Notes under the pieces: model-generated
Databases searched by the model: none
Told to the model about the DNA's origin: nothing
What the model saw: the letters and a program-made list of their open reading frames with translations, nothing else
Source of the DNA: DAOVGU01 sp030637775 [NCBI: bacterium]
GTDB lineage: Bacteria; Ratteibacteria; UBA8468
Reading direction: 5' to 3'
Length of the DNA: 16,978 nucleotides
Assembly (NCBI GenBank): GCA_030637775.1
Contig: DAOWFY010000165.1
Coordinates: forward strand, 1-16,978
Part shown: positions 1-5,917 of the stretch, one piece after another
How positions within the stretch are numbered: position 1 is the first letter of the stretch
How the letters are laid out: every line of letters starts with the position of its first letter
Position numbers and translations under genes: made by a program

Positions 1-117
1 TCCAGAAGAAAGGCGAGAACCGGAAGAAATCCTCAGACCGGAAAACCGATCAAGATTCCCGCCAAGAAGGTTCCGGTATTTAAAGCAGGAGCAGCATTGA
101 AGAAGGCCGTGAAGTAA
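1..117 (+). CDS. hup: HU-family DNA-binding protein, C-terminal end (5' truncated)
   Basis: The last 38 codons of a gene entering from the left edge, read in frame 1 and ending with TAA at 115-117. The residues [16 protein letters not shown] followed by [15 protein letters not shown] match the end of HU/IHF proteins: the distal part of the DNA-binding arm (the usual RNPxTG and IPAKK elements) and the final helix that packs on the dimer. HU proteins are small basic dimers that bend and compact nucleoid DNA. The [12 protein letters not shown] wording is more typical of HU than of IHF subunits. Start, promoter and upstream neighbours lie outside the window. Family assignment is firm; the HU versus IHF choice is an inference. 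Confidence 0.87.
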   Translation, partial: SRRKARTGRNPQTGKPIKIPAKKVPVFKAGAALKKAVK

Positions 118-120
118 ATA

Positions 121-232
121 GGCTCGGAGGTTTACTCCAGCGGCACGCTTGCAGAGATGCTCGCTATGGGCGACTTCTCTATCCAGGCATTCATCCGTCG
201 CCTAATGCACGCTTAGAGTAAACCTCCTCGCC
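121..232. repeat. Long imperfect inverted repeat with inner hairpin
   Basis: Arms at 121-137 and 216-232 pair at 15 of 17 positions (11 consecutive pairs around GAGGTTTACTC / GAGTAAACCTC). They enclose 78 nt. Inside, GGCGAC (169-174) pairs exactly with GTCGCC (197-202), and the octamer GCACGCTT occurs twice, close to each arm. The element lies after the HU stop codon and before a separate terminator, so it would sit in the HU 3' UTR or be a small structured RNA. It could also be a miniature dispersed repeat. I recognise no known RNA family. Confidence 0.55.
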
Positions 233-256
233 TTGGTAGAGAAAACAACAGAAAGG

Positions 257-297
257 AAGGCGGATTTTATTCTTTAAGAAGATAAAGTCCGCCTTTT
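257..297 (+). terminator. Rho-independent terminator after HU
   Basis: AAGGCGGATTTT (257-268) pairs with AAAGTCCGCCTT (284-295), a 12-pair stem with one T-G wobble and a 15-nt loop, followed by TTTT at 294-297. It would end the HU transcript. Because the A-rich and T-rich flanks are symmetric it may work weakly in both directions. The first ATG of the dapB frame (298) follows directly, which argues against that ATG as the start. Confidence 0.75.
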
Positions 298-301
298 ATG
301 T

Positions 302-331
302 TTGACATCGCCAAGGCTTTTATTGTAAACT
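302..331 (+). promoter_or_regulatory. Predicted dapB promoter
   Basis: A perfect -35 TTGACA (302-307) is followed after 18 bp by TAAACT (326-331; four of six -10 positions). The expected start of transcription, about seven bases after the -10, falls at 338-340, on the ATG at 340. No Shine-Dalgarno precedes that ATG, so a leaderless dapB message is plausible. The -10 is weak; the placement directly after the HU terminator supports it. Confidence 0.5.
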
Positions 332-339
332 ACTCTGCG

Positions 340-1125
340 ATGATTAAAACAGTTGTCTGTGGAGCATCCGGAAGGATGGGAAGTCTCATCTCTCAGTTGA
401 TTGCGAGAGATAAAAATTTTTCTTTGGTCGGGGCCGTTGAGAGAATTAACCATCCAGAAATAGACAAAGAGATAGAAGGGATAAGAATAGTAAGGGAGTT
501 AGCAAAAGTTGTAGAGAAGAGTGATGTCGTGATTGAATTTACTGCCCCGGCGGCCACCTTGGCGCATTTAGCCATCTGCGAAGAGAAAGGTGTGCCGATG
601 GTTATTGGCACTACCGGTTTCAGTCAAGAAGAAATGGGTAAAATTGAAGATATTAGTAAAAAAATTCCCATTCTCCTTTCTCCTAATATGAGTTTAGGAG
701 TTAACCTTCTTTTTAAACTGATTAAGGAGGCGGCGGTCATTCTCAAGGATTACGAGGTGGAAATTATTGAGACCCATCATGATCGAAAGAAGGATGCTCC
801 CAGTGGCACCGCCAAGAGAATTGCCGAAATTATTGCTGAGAGCCGAAATAGCGATCTGGAGAAAATAGCTAAATATGGTCGTAAGGGTTTAGTGGGAAAG
901 AGAAACCCTGAAGAGATTGGCATTCATAGTCTTCGGCTGGGTAATGTCATCGGAGAACACAGAGTCATCTTCGGGGGAATAGCGGAGAGGTTAGAGTTAT
1001 TCCATAAGGCAGAGAGCCGAGAGACTTTTGCGCGGGGAGCATTAAAGGCCGCAGCCTTCATTGTCAAACAACATCCCGGCCTCTATGGTATGGAAAGTAT
1101 CTTATGCAATACAGTGAAACACTGA
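340..1125 (+). CDS. dapB: 4-hydroxy-tetrahydrodipicolinate reductase
   Basis: DapB reduces 4-hydroxy-tetrahydrodipicolinate to tetrahydrodipicolinate with NAD(P)H in the cytoplasm, the last step shared by the diaminopimelate/lysine branches. The 261-residue protein starts MIKTVVCGASGRMG, the normal DapB N-terminus with the dinucleotide-binding GxxGRMG loop (residues 8-14). GTTGF (90-94) and the signature HHDRKKDAPSGTA (146-158), with the catalytic His pair, Lys151 and substrate-binding DAPSGT, are intact. The reading frame is open back to an ATG at 298, but that start adds 14 residues not seen in the family and abuts the terminator, so I choose 340. No SD is visible; a promoter ends just upstream. 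The 3' end overlaps dapL by 22 nt, pointing to coupled translation in one pathway operon. Confidence 0.95.
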   Translation: MIKTVVCGASGRMGSLISQLIARDKNFSLVGAVERINHPEIDKEIEGIRIVRELAKVVEKSDVVIEFTAPAATLAHLAICEEKGVPMVIGTTGFSQEEMGKIEDISKKIPILLSPNMSLGVNLLFKLIKEAAVILKDYEVEIIETHHDRKKDAPSGTAKRIAEIIAESRNSDLEKIAKYGRKGLVGKRNPEEIGIHSLRLGNVIGEHRVIFGGIAERLELFHKAESRETFARGALKAAAFIVKQHPGLYGMESILCNTVKH

Positions 1126-2261
1126 AGAAACTACCAACCTACCTCTTCCTGAAGATCGAGCAAAAGAAAAAGGAGTTATTGAAGAAGGGAATAGACATCA
1201 TTGATTTTGGCGTGGGGGACCCGGATTTACCCACGCCAAAAAATATTATTTGTGCGATGGGGAAAGCGGTTGAGAAACCTCAGAACCATCGCTATCCTTT
1301 AGGAACCGGCACACCTGCCTTTAAGGAGGCGATTGCTCAATGGTATAGGAAAAGATTCTCCGTTTCTTTAAATCCCGAAAAAGAGATTCTTGTCCTTCTT
1401 GGCTCCAAGGAAGGTTTGGGTCATCTTCCCTTAGCATTCTTAAATAAAGGCGATTTAGTCCTTATTCCAGAGCCAGCCTATCCGGTCTACCGAGCCGGGA
1501 CAATTTTAGCCGGAGGCATTCCCTACTTTCTACCCCTAAAAGCAGAGAACAATTTCCTTCCCGACTTGAAGAGCATTTCACGGAAGGTTGCAAAAAGGGC
1601 AAAGCTCCTCTTCCTTAATTATCCCAATAATCCTACAGCATCTGTAGCCAGTAAAGAATTCTTTGAGAAGGCTGTTGACTTTTCCAGAAATAATGATATT
1701 GTCGTTCTTCACGATGCTGCCTATTCAGAGATCTATTACGAAGAGAAACCTTTGAGTTTCCTTCAGATAGAGGGGGCAAAGGGAATAGGAATTGAATTTG
1801 GCTCCCTTTCCAAAACCTATAATATGACCGGCTGGAGGATTGGTTGGGCCTGTGGTAGCGCTGAAGTCTTAGAAGGTTTAGCAAGGGTTAAAGGAAATAT
1901 CGACTCCGGAACCTTTTTAGCGATACAGGAGGCCGGGGTTGAGGCTTTAAACGGACCACAGGAGGCCACCAAGGAGATAAGGAGAACTTATGAAGAGAGA
2001 AGGGATATTTTGTTTTCCGGTTTAAAGAAAGGAGGCTGGGAACTGAACAAACCTTCAGCAACCTTTTACCTCTGGGCAAGGGTACCTGCTGGTTATACCT
2101 CTGAGAAAATGGCCTCCATCTTGTTAGAAAAATCTGGAATTCTTGCCACTCCTGGCTCTGGTTTTGGTCCTTCAGGAGAAGGCTATCTTCGTTTTTCCCT
2201 AACAATAGATAAGGAAAGAATAAAAGAGGCAATAGAAAGATTAAAGAAGATTAAACTATGA
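1104..2261 (+). CDS. dapL: LL-diaminopimelate aminotransferase (class I/II PLP aminotransferase)
   Basis: A fold-type I aminotransferase of 385 residues. DapL converts tetrahydrodipicolinate plus glutamate to LL-2,6-diaminopimelate in one step, bypassing the succinylase or acetylase branches. Visible motifs are DFGVGDPDLPTP near the N-terminus (34-45), NYPNNPT (172-178), HDAAYSEI with PLP-binding Asp204, and SLSKTYNMTGWRIG with the Schiff-base Lys237. The wording around Lys237 and DLPTP fits the DapL group typified by archaeal and candidate-phylum enzymes rather than general aspartate aminotransferases. Its 22-nt overlap with dapB strongly favours a lysine/peptidoglycan role. It could still be a broad aspartate/aromatic aminotransferase. 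The start has a weak GGAAAG upstream. The TGA stop overlaps the purE ATG as ATGA. Confidence 0.85.
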   Translation: MQYSETLKKLPTYLFLKIEQKKKELLKKGIDIIDFGVGDPDLPTPKNIICAMGKAVEKPQNHRYPLGTGTPAFKEAIAQWYRKRFSVSLNPEKEILVLLGSKEGLGHLPLAFLNKGDLVLIPEPAYPVYRAGTILAGGIPYFLPLKAENNFLPDLKSISRKVAKRAKLLFLNYPNNPTASVASKEFFEKAVDFSRNNDIVVLHDAAYSEIYYEEKPLSFLQIEGAKGIGIEFGSLSKTYNMTGWRIGWACGSAEVLEGLARVKGNIDSGTFLAIQEAGVEALNGPQEATKEIRRTYEERRDILFSGLKKGGWELNKPSATFYLWARVPAGYTSEKMASILLEKSGILATPGSGFGPSGEGYLRFSLTIDKERIKEAIERLKKIKL

Positions 2262-2710
2262 AAAAGGTTTTGGTTGGGATAATTGTTGGTAGTAAGAGCG
2301 ATCTTCCTTTTATGGAGGAAACAATAAAGACCCTGAAATCATTCAAAATTCCCTATGAATTAAAGGTTCTTTCTGCCCATAGAAATCCTGAGGAAACGGC
2401 TCAATATGCTAAAAAAGCAGAAAAGAGAGGGATAGAGGTAATTATTGCGGCCGCCGGGCTATCCGCTCATCTTGCCGGGGCTTTGGCGGCAAGAACGTTA
2501 TTGCCGGTGATTGGAGTTCCTGTTCCCAGTGAGCCACTTGGTGGAATTGACTCCTTTCTTTCCACACTGCAGATGCCCTCCGGGATTCCGGTAGCCACAA
2601 TGAGTATTGGAAAAAGTGGTGCAAAGAATAGCGCCATCCTTGCCGCAGAAATCTTAGCTCTGAAATATCCAGAGATTAAAAAAAGATTAAAAGAATATAA
2701 AAAAAGTTAA
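2258..2710 (+). CDS. purE: 5-(carboxyamino)imidazole ribonucleotide mutase
   Basis: PurE moves the carboxyl group of N5-CAIR to carbon 4, giving CAIR, in purine synthesis; it is a soluble octamer. The 150 residues contain GSKSD (11-15), SAHR (39-42; His41 is the expected general acid/base), AAAGLSAHLAG (64-74) and LQMPSGIPVATMSIGKSGAKN (104-124), all in family order. The usual AGGAAHLPG loop reads AAAGLSAHLAG, a variant also seen in divergent PurEs. It is slightly shorter than the common 155-170 residues. The ATG overlaps the dapL stop by 4 nt, so it is translationally coupled to an amino-acid gene; no purK or other pur gene is in the window. Confidence 0.93.
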   Translation: MKKVLVGIIVGSKSDLPFMEETIKTLKSFKIPYELKVLSAHRNPEETAQYAKKAEKRGIEVIIAAAGLSAHLAGALAARTLLPVIGVPVPSEPLGGIDSFLSTLQMPSGIPVATMSIGKSGAKNSAILAAEILALKYPEIKKRLKEYKKS

Positions 2711-2733
2711 GAAAGTAAAAGATAATATCTTCA

Positions 2734-3387
2734 ATGTCTGCTGATAATTTTGTTGCCATTACAGGGGATTTAGTCTCCTCCAGACAGATTAAAGAAAGGG
2801 AAAGGATTCAAAGAGAACTAGACAAGATAAATAGAAAGGTAAACAGAAAATTTAAAGAAGTTTTGGTCGTTCCCTTTTCCTTTCGAGGGGGTGATGAAAT
2901 TCAGGGACTTCTTAAAGAATTTTTTTATAGTATAGAAATAGTCTATCTCTACACTAAAAATCTTTATCCTCAGAGAATCCGATTTGGTATTGGGAAGGGG
3001 ACCATCTCTACAGCCATAGCGGAAACCACCATTCAAATGGATGGAAAGTCTTTTACCCGCTCCCGAGAAGCATTAGAAAGTGCTAAGAAAGAAAATAAAT
3101 ATATTGTATACTCCACTGGAAGTCCAAAAATTGACTCTTCGATCAATACCATCTTTCTATTAATACAATCTCTGCAAAGAGACTGGAAACCTTTACATTA
3201 TCGCCGCTTCTGGCTTTATAAGGAATTGAAAAGTATAGAGAAGGTAGCTAAAGAAGAAGATATTTCAAAACAGGCAATTGCTAAAAGTTTAAAGATTGCT
3301 CACTGTGAAGTTTTACTAAAAGCAGAGAGGGTTTTAAAATCTTTGCTTTCGGAAGGGACTTCGTCTTTGTCAACCCCACAGGGTTGA
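2734..3387 (+). CDS. SatD-like protein with GGDE motif and C-terminal helix-turn-helix
   Basis: A soluble protein of 217 residues resembling the SatD family, named from the Streptococcus sat (secretion/acid tolerance) locus and of unknown biochemistry. It opens with FVAITGDLVSSRQI (6-19), has SFRGGDEIQGLL (49-60), a strand RIRFGIGKGTIST (81-93), MDGKSFTRSREALESAKK (102-119), and a likely helix-turn-helix at about 167-203 (EEDISKQAIAKSLKIAH). The order of an early strand with Asp, a GGDE turn, a GIG strand and a closing Ala-Lys helix parallels the GGDEF/nucleotide-cyclase fold; that is my inference. The last residues (about 208-217) are encoded by the tandem repeat beginning at 3357, so the natural C-terminus may have been altered. 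It follows purE by 23 nt with no clear SD. The gene downstream encodes a DUF3307-like membrane protein, a recurrent SatD partner. Confidence 0.72.
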   Translation: MSADNFVAITGDLVSSRQIKERERIQRELDKINRKVNRKFKEVLVVPFSFRGGDEIQGLLKEFFYSIEIVYLYTKNLYPQRIRFGIGKGTISTAIAETTIQMDGKSFTRSREALESAKKENKYIVYSTGSPKIDSSINTIFLLIQSLQRDWKPLHYRRFWLYKELKSIEKVAKEEDISKQAIAKSLKIAHCEVLLKAERVLKSLLSEGTSSLSTPQG

Positions 3388-3418
3388 CTTCGTCTTTGTC
3401 AACCCCACAGGGTTGACT
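3357..3418. repeat. Tandem 29-bp direct repeat, each unit with a perfect hairpin
   Basis: Two identical 29-bp units (3357-3385 and 3386-3414) plus the first four bases of a third (GACT, 3415-3418). Each unit contributes a perfect 8-bp hairpin with a CACA loop: GTCAACCC (3369-3376) with GGGTTGAC (3381-3388), and 3398-3405 with 3410-3417. The first unit supplies the end and TGA stop of the SatD-like gene. The second fills the gap to the next gene. Without a T-run it is not a standard terminator. The identity of the units indicates recent duplication. Confidence 0.9.
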
Positions 3419-3427
3419 CAAATATTT

Positions 3428-3766
3428 ATGAGTAAACCAATCTATTTACTTCTTGCTTATCTCGTTACTATCTTTGGTGGTGATCCTATAGTGAGAAAAA
3501 TTTGCTTAAAATTGCAACTTCCCAAAGAAAAGAAGGAGGGTCTTCAGGGAGCGGGAAGATATATTGGTTATTTTGAGCGATTTTTGGCTCTTTCTGCTCT
3601 TCTCTTAGGGAAGTATGAGGTAATTGGTTTTATCTTTGCGGCTAAGTCCATCTTTCGTTTTTCTTTTCGAGAGGAGATTGACTACTATTTGGTAGGAACA
3701 TTTGCCAGCCTTTCCTGGGCAGTATTCTGGGGGATAATTCTTGCTCACTTTCACATTTTTTTGTAA
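3428..3766 (+). CDS. Small membrane protein resembling the C-terminal half of DUF3307
   Basis: A 112-residue hydrophobic protein with about three membrane segments (near residues 5-19, 52-73 and 86-108). The stretch GAGRYIGYFERFLALSALLLGKYEVIGFIFAAKSIFRF corresponds, from memory of the family, to the conserved AGRxIGxxER...GQYxAIGFLxAAKSIxRF region of DUF3307 proteins. Those are normally about twice as long, so the N-terminal half is absent here. DUF3307 genes commonly sit beside satD genes, which fits this pair. The frame extends to a TTG at 3413, but that codon lies inside the tandem repeat; the ATG at 3428 is preferred. No good SD is visible. Function unknown; a membrane partner or anchor for the SatD-like protein is a guess. 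Confidence 0.62.
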   Translation: MSKPIYLLLAYLVTIFGGDPIVRKICLKLQLPKEKKEGLQGAGRYIGYFERFLALSALLLGKYEVIGFIFAAKSIFRFSFREEIDYYLVGTFASLSWAVFWGIILAHFHIFL

Positions 3767-3807
3767 CTAAACAAGGTTTTAATAAAAATAAAGGAGGAGG
3801 AAAAACA

Positions 3808-4830
3808 ATGCGGATTGGAATTTTAACGGGTGGAGGAGACTGCGCCGGTTTAAATCAGGCAATTCGTGCCGCTGTTCTCAGAAGCCTTGACTTCGGAAAT
3901 GAATGTCTGGGAATTTTAGAAGGCTGGCGTGGTCTTATCGAAGGGAAAAGTCAACCTTTAGGATTAAAAGAAGTGGAAGGAATTGTGGAAAGATCAGGAA
4001 CAATTTTGGGAACCTCAAGAGTCAATCCTTATAAGGAAGAAAAGGGCGTAGAAAGAGTCAAGGAGAATATGAAAAAATGGAGTTTAGGCGCCCTAATCGC
4101 CATGGGTGGGGAGGATACCCTTGGCGTGGCTGAGAAACTCTTTGCCGAGGGAGTAAAGATTGTTGGCGTTCCCAAGACGATGGATAACGATCTCTCGGCT
4201 ACTGACTATACCTTCGGCTTTGATTCCTCTGCCACCAGAGCGATGGAGGCAGCAAGTGCTCTTATTGATACGGGAAGCTCCCACCGCCGGGTAATGATTT
4301 TGGAGGTGATGGGTAGACATGCGGGGTGGGTAGCTCTTTTCACCGGCATTGCCTCGGGAGCCGACTGGATTCTTATCCCGGAGAGAAAGCCGGAGATCAA
4401 GAAAATGGTAAACCATATCAAAGATGTTCATCGCCGGAAGAATTATGCTCTGCTTGTTGCCTCCGAAGGGGTAACTCTTCCAGCGCTAAAGGTTGGCGAA
4501 GAAGAAAAGGATAAATTTGGCCATATGATTCTCAAGAAGAGGAAAGTAGGAGAAACTTTATCAAAACTTATTGAAAAGGAGACTGGCCTGGAAACAAGGG
4601 TCTCGGTCATTGGCCATATGCAAAGGGGTGGAGTGCCTTCCCTTTTTGATCGGATCCTGGCGACAAGATGTGGAGCAAAGGCAGCAGAATTAATTCAGGA
4701 AGGAAAGTTTGGTCAAATGGTTGCTTTACGCGGCAATGAGATTGTGGAGGTCAGTTTGAAGGAGGCAGTGGCAAAGCTGAAATTGGTTGATGAAGCCTGG
4801 TGGAGCCTGGCAAAGGTTTTCTTTAAATAG
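3808..4830 (+). CDS. pfkA: Phosphofructokinase, group III, probably PPi-dependent
   Basis: Phosphorylates fructose 6-phosphate to fructose 1,6-bisphosphate. The 340 residues carry GGGDCAGLN (8-16), GTILGTSR (64-71), AMGGEDTLG (98-106), VPKTMDNDLSATDYTFGFD (121-139; Asp126/Asp128 in the active site), MGRHAGW (168-174) and the sugar-binding end GHMQRGG (269-275). In this superfamily ATP enzymes have Gly at the positions here occupied by Asp103 (GGED) and Lys123 (PKT). Asp plus Lys is the signature of PPi-using enzymes, as in the Amycolatopsis-type group III PFK, which this resembles throughout. PPi use makes the step reversible; it remains a prediction. An unusually strong SD, AGGAGGAGG (3792-3800), lies 7 nt before the ATG. 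It converges on rodA with a single base between the stop codons. Confidence 0.94.
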   Translation: MRIGILTGGGDCAGLNQAIRAAVLRSLDFGNECLGILEGWRGLIEGKSQPLGLKEVEGIVERSGTILGTSRVNPYKEEKGVERVKENMKKWSLGALIAMGGEDTLGVAEKLFAEGVKIVGVPKTMDNDLSATDYTFGFDSSATRAMEAASALIDTGSSHRRVMILEVMGRHAGWVALFTGIASGADWILIPERKPEIKKMVNHIKDVHRRKNYALLVASEGVTLPALKVGEEEKDKFGHMILKKRKVGETLSKLIEKETGLETRVSVIGHMQRGGVPSLFDRILATRCGAKAAELIQEGKFGQMVALRGNEIVEVSLKEAVAKLKLVDEAWWSLAKVFFK

Positions 4831-4831
4831 T

Positions 4832-5917
4832 TTAGAACATGGTCTCTTTTTTCTTAATGTTTAACACAATGCCCACAGCAATCAGGAAGATGAGAAGGGA
4901 GGAACCCCCATAACTTAAGAAAGGCAAAGGCAGTCCTGCTACCGGTAGCATCCCCAAGGTCATCCCGATATTGATAAAAATATGGGAGGCAAACATCACG
5001 GTGATTCCGGTAGCGACCAATCTTGCAAACGGCTCAGAGGTGCTGGTTGCAATCCTTATTAGCGACTTCAAGAAAAGAGAATAAAGAAAAAGAAGAACTA
5101 TCCCCCCAATAAATCCCCATTCCTCAGCTAAAACGCAGAAGATGAAATCTGTGTGGTATTCTGGTAAAAAGGCCAGGTGACTTTGAGTTCCCCGTAAAAA
5201 ACCTTTACCGAAGAGGCCACCGGAACCAATGGCAATCTTGGACTGAATGACATTATAACCGCTACCCAAGGGATCGGCATTAGGGTTGATAAAGACAAGC
5301 AGTCTTGCCCTCTGGTAGTCCTTTAAGACCGTGAACCAGAGAATCGGAGAGGAAAGAAATCCTATAGCGATGAGAAAGGTCAGATGCTTCTTCCTTATTC
5401 CCGCTGTCCATAATATCCCTAAAGAGATGGGAAGGAGTACAAGGGCGGTACCCAAATTTGGTTGTTTCAGAATGAGAAGAAAAGGGATACCGACGAGAAG
5501 GAAATAGGGAATAAGAAAGAAGAACCTCTTCACCTTTTTCCCAATATCGGCAAGGTACCTGGCGGCAACAAGAATGAAGATCAGTTTAGCAAATTCTGAT
5601 GGTTGAAAGTAAAAGCCACCAAAGGTTAGCCAGCGGGAAGAACCTGCCCGACCTTTACCAATAAGCAGGACGAGAAGAAGAAGCAGGAGGGAAAAGAGAT
5701 ATAATGGGTAACTTGCCTTTCTAAGGTTGCGATAGGGAAGAGCAATGAATAAGAAGAGCAGAAAAATACCGATTGCCATCCAGACTGTTTGCCGGCTGGC
5801 TAAATTGGAGAGTTCAGTTTTAATCCCACAACTTGCACTATAGATAAGAACAATTCCTAATAGCACTAAAAGAATAGTTATCAAAAGGAGGAGCCAATCA
5901 ATTTTTTTCTTATTCAT
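4832..5917 (-). CDS. rodA: Rod-shape SEDS peptidoglycan glycosyltransferase RodA
   Basis: RodA polymerises lipid II into glycan strands in the inner membrane during side-wall growth, paired with PBP2. The 361 residues form about ten hydrophobic segments with SEDS motifs QPSEFAKL (105-112), KQPNLGTAL (151-159), GKGFLRGTQSHLAFLPEYHTDFIF (237-260, with catalytic Asp257) and AGLPLPFLSYGGSS (327-340). The frame is open 14 codons further upstream (to 5959), but those residues are the PBP2 3' end read in another frame. The start MNKKKIDW at 5917 overlaps the mrdA stop by 8 nt, and the hydrophobic N-terminus then begins as expected. It is the last gene of the mre operon. No clear terminator separates it from convergent pfkA. 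Confidence 0.96.
   Translation of the reverse strand: MNKKKIDWLLLLITILLVLLGIVLIYSASCGIKTELSNLASRQTVWMAIGIFLLFLFIALPYRNLRKASYPLYLFSLLLLLLVLLIGKGRAGSSRWLTFGGFYFQPSEFAKLIFILVAARYLADIGKKVKRFFFLIPYFLLVGIPFLLILKQPNLGTALVLLPISLGILWTAGIRKKHLTFLIAIGFLSSPILWFTVLKDYQRARLLVFINPNADPLGSGYNVIQSKIAIGSGGLFGKGFLRGTQSHLAFLPEYHTDFIFCVLAEEWGFIGGIVLLFLYSLFLKSLIRIATSTSEPFARLVATGITVMFASHIFINIGMTLGMLPVAGLPLPFLSYGGSSLLIFLIAVGIVLNIKKKETMF

Noticed and set aside
118-213. In-frame open extension of 31 codons after the HU stop, ending in TAG
   Set aside because: An open run of this length is expected by chance fairly often, codon use differs from HU, and the region folds as an inverted repeat. I see no readthrough signal.
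298-339. ATG at 298 as the dapB start
   Set aside because: It adds 14 residues foreign to the family, follows the terminator directly, and precedes the -35 box of the predicted promoter.
3413-3427. TTG start for the DUF3307-like gene
   Set aside because: The codon is part of the tandem repeat and no SD precedes it; the ATG at 3428 starts the hydrophobic protein cleanly.
4812-4850. Bidirectional terminator between convergent pfkA and rodA
   Set aside because: The stop codons are one base apart and I find no convincing stem with a T-run; only a T-rich stretch inside the rodA end.
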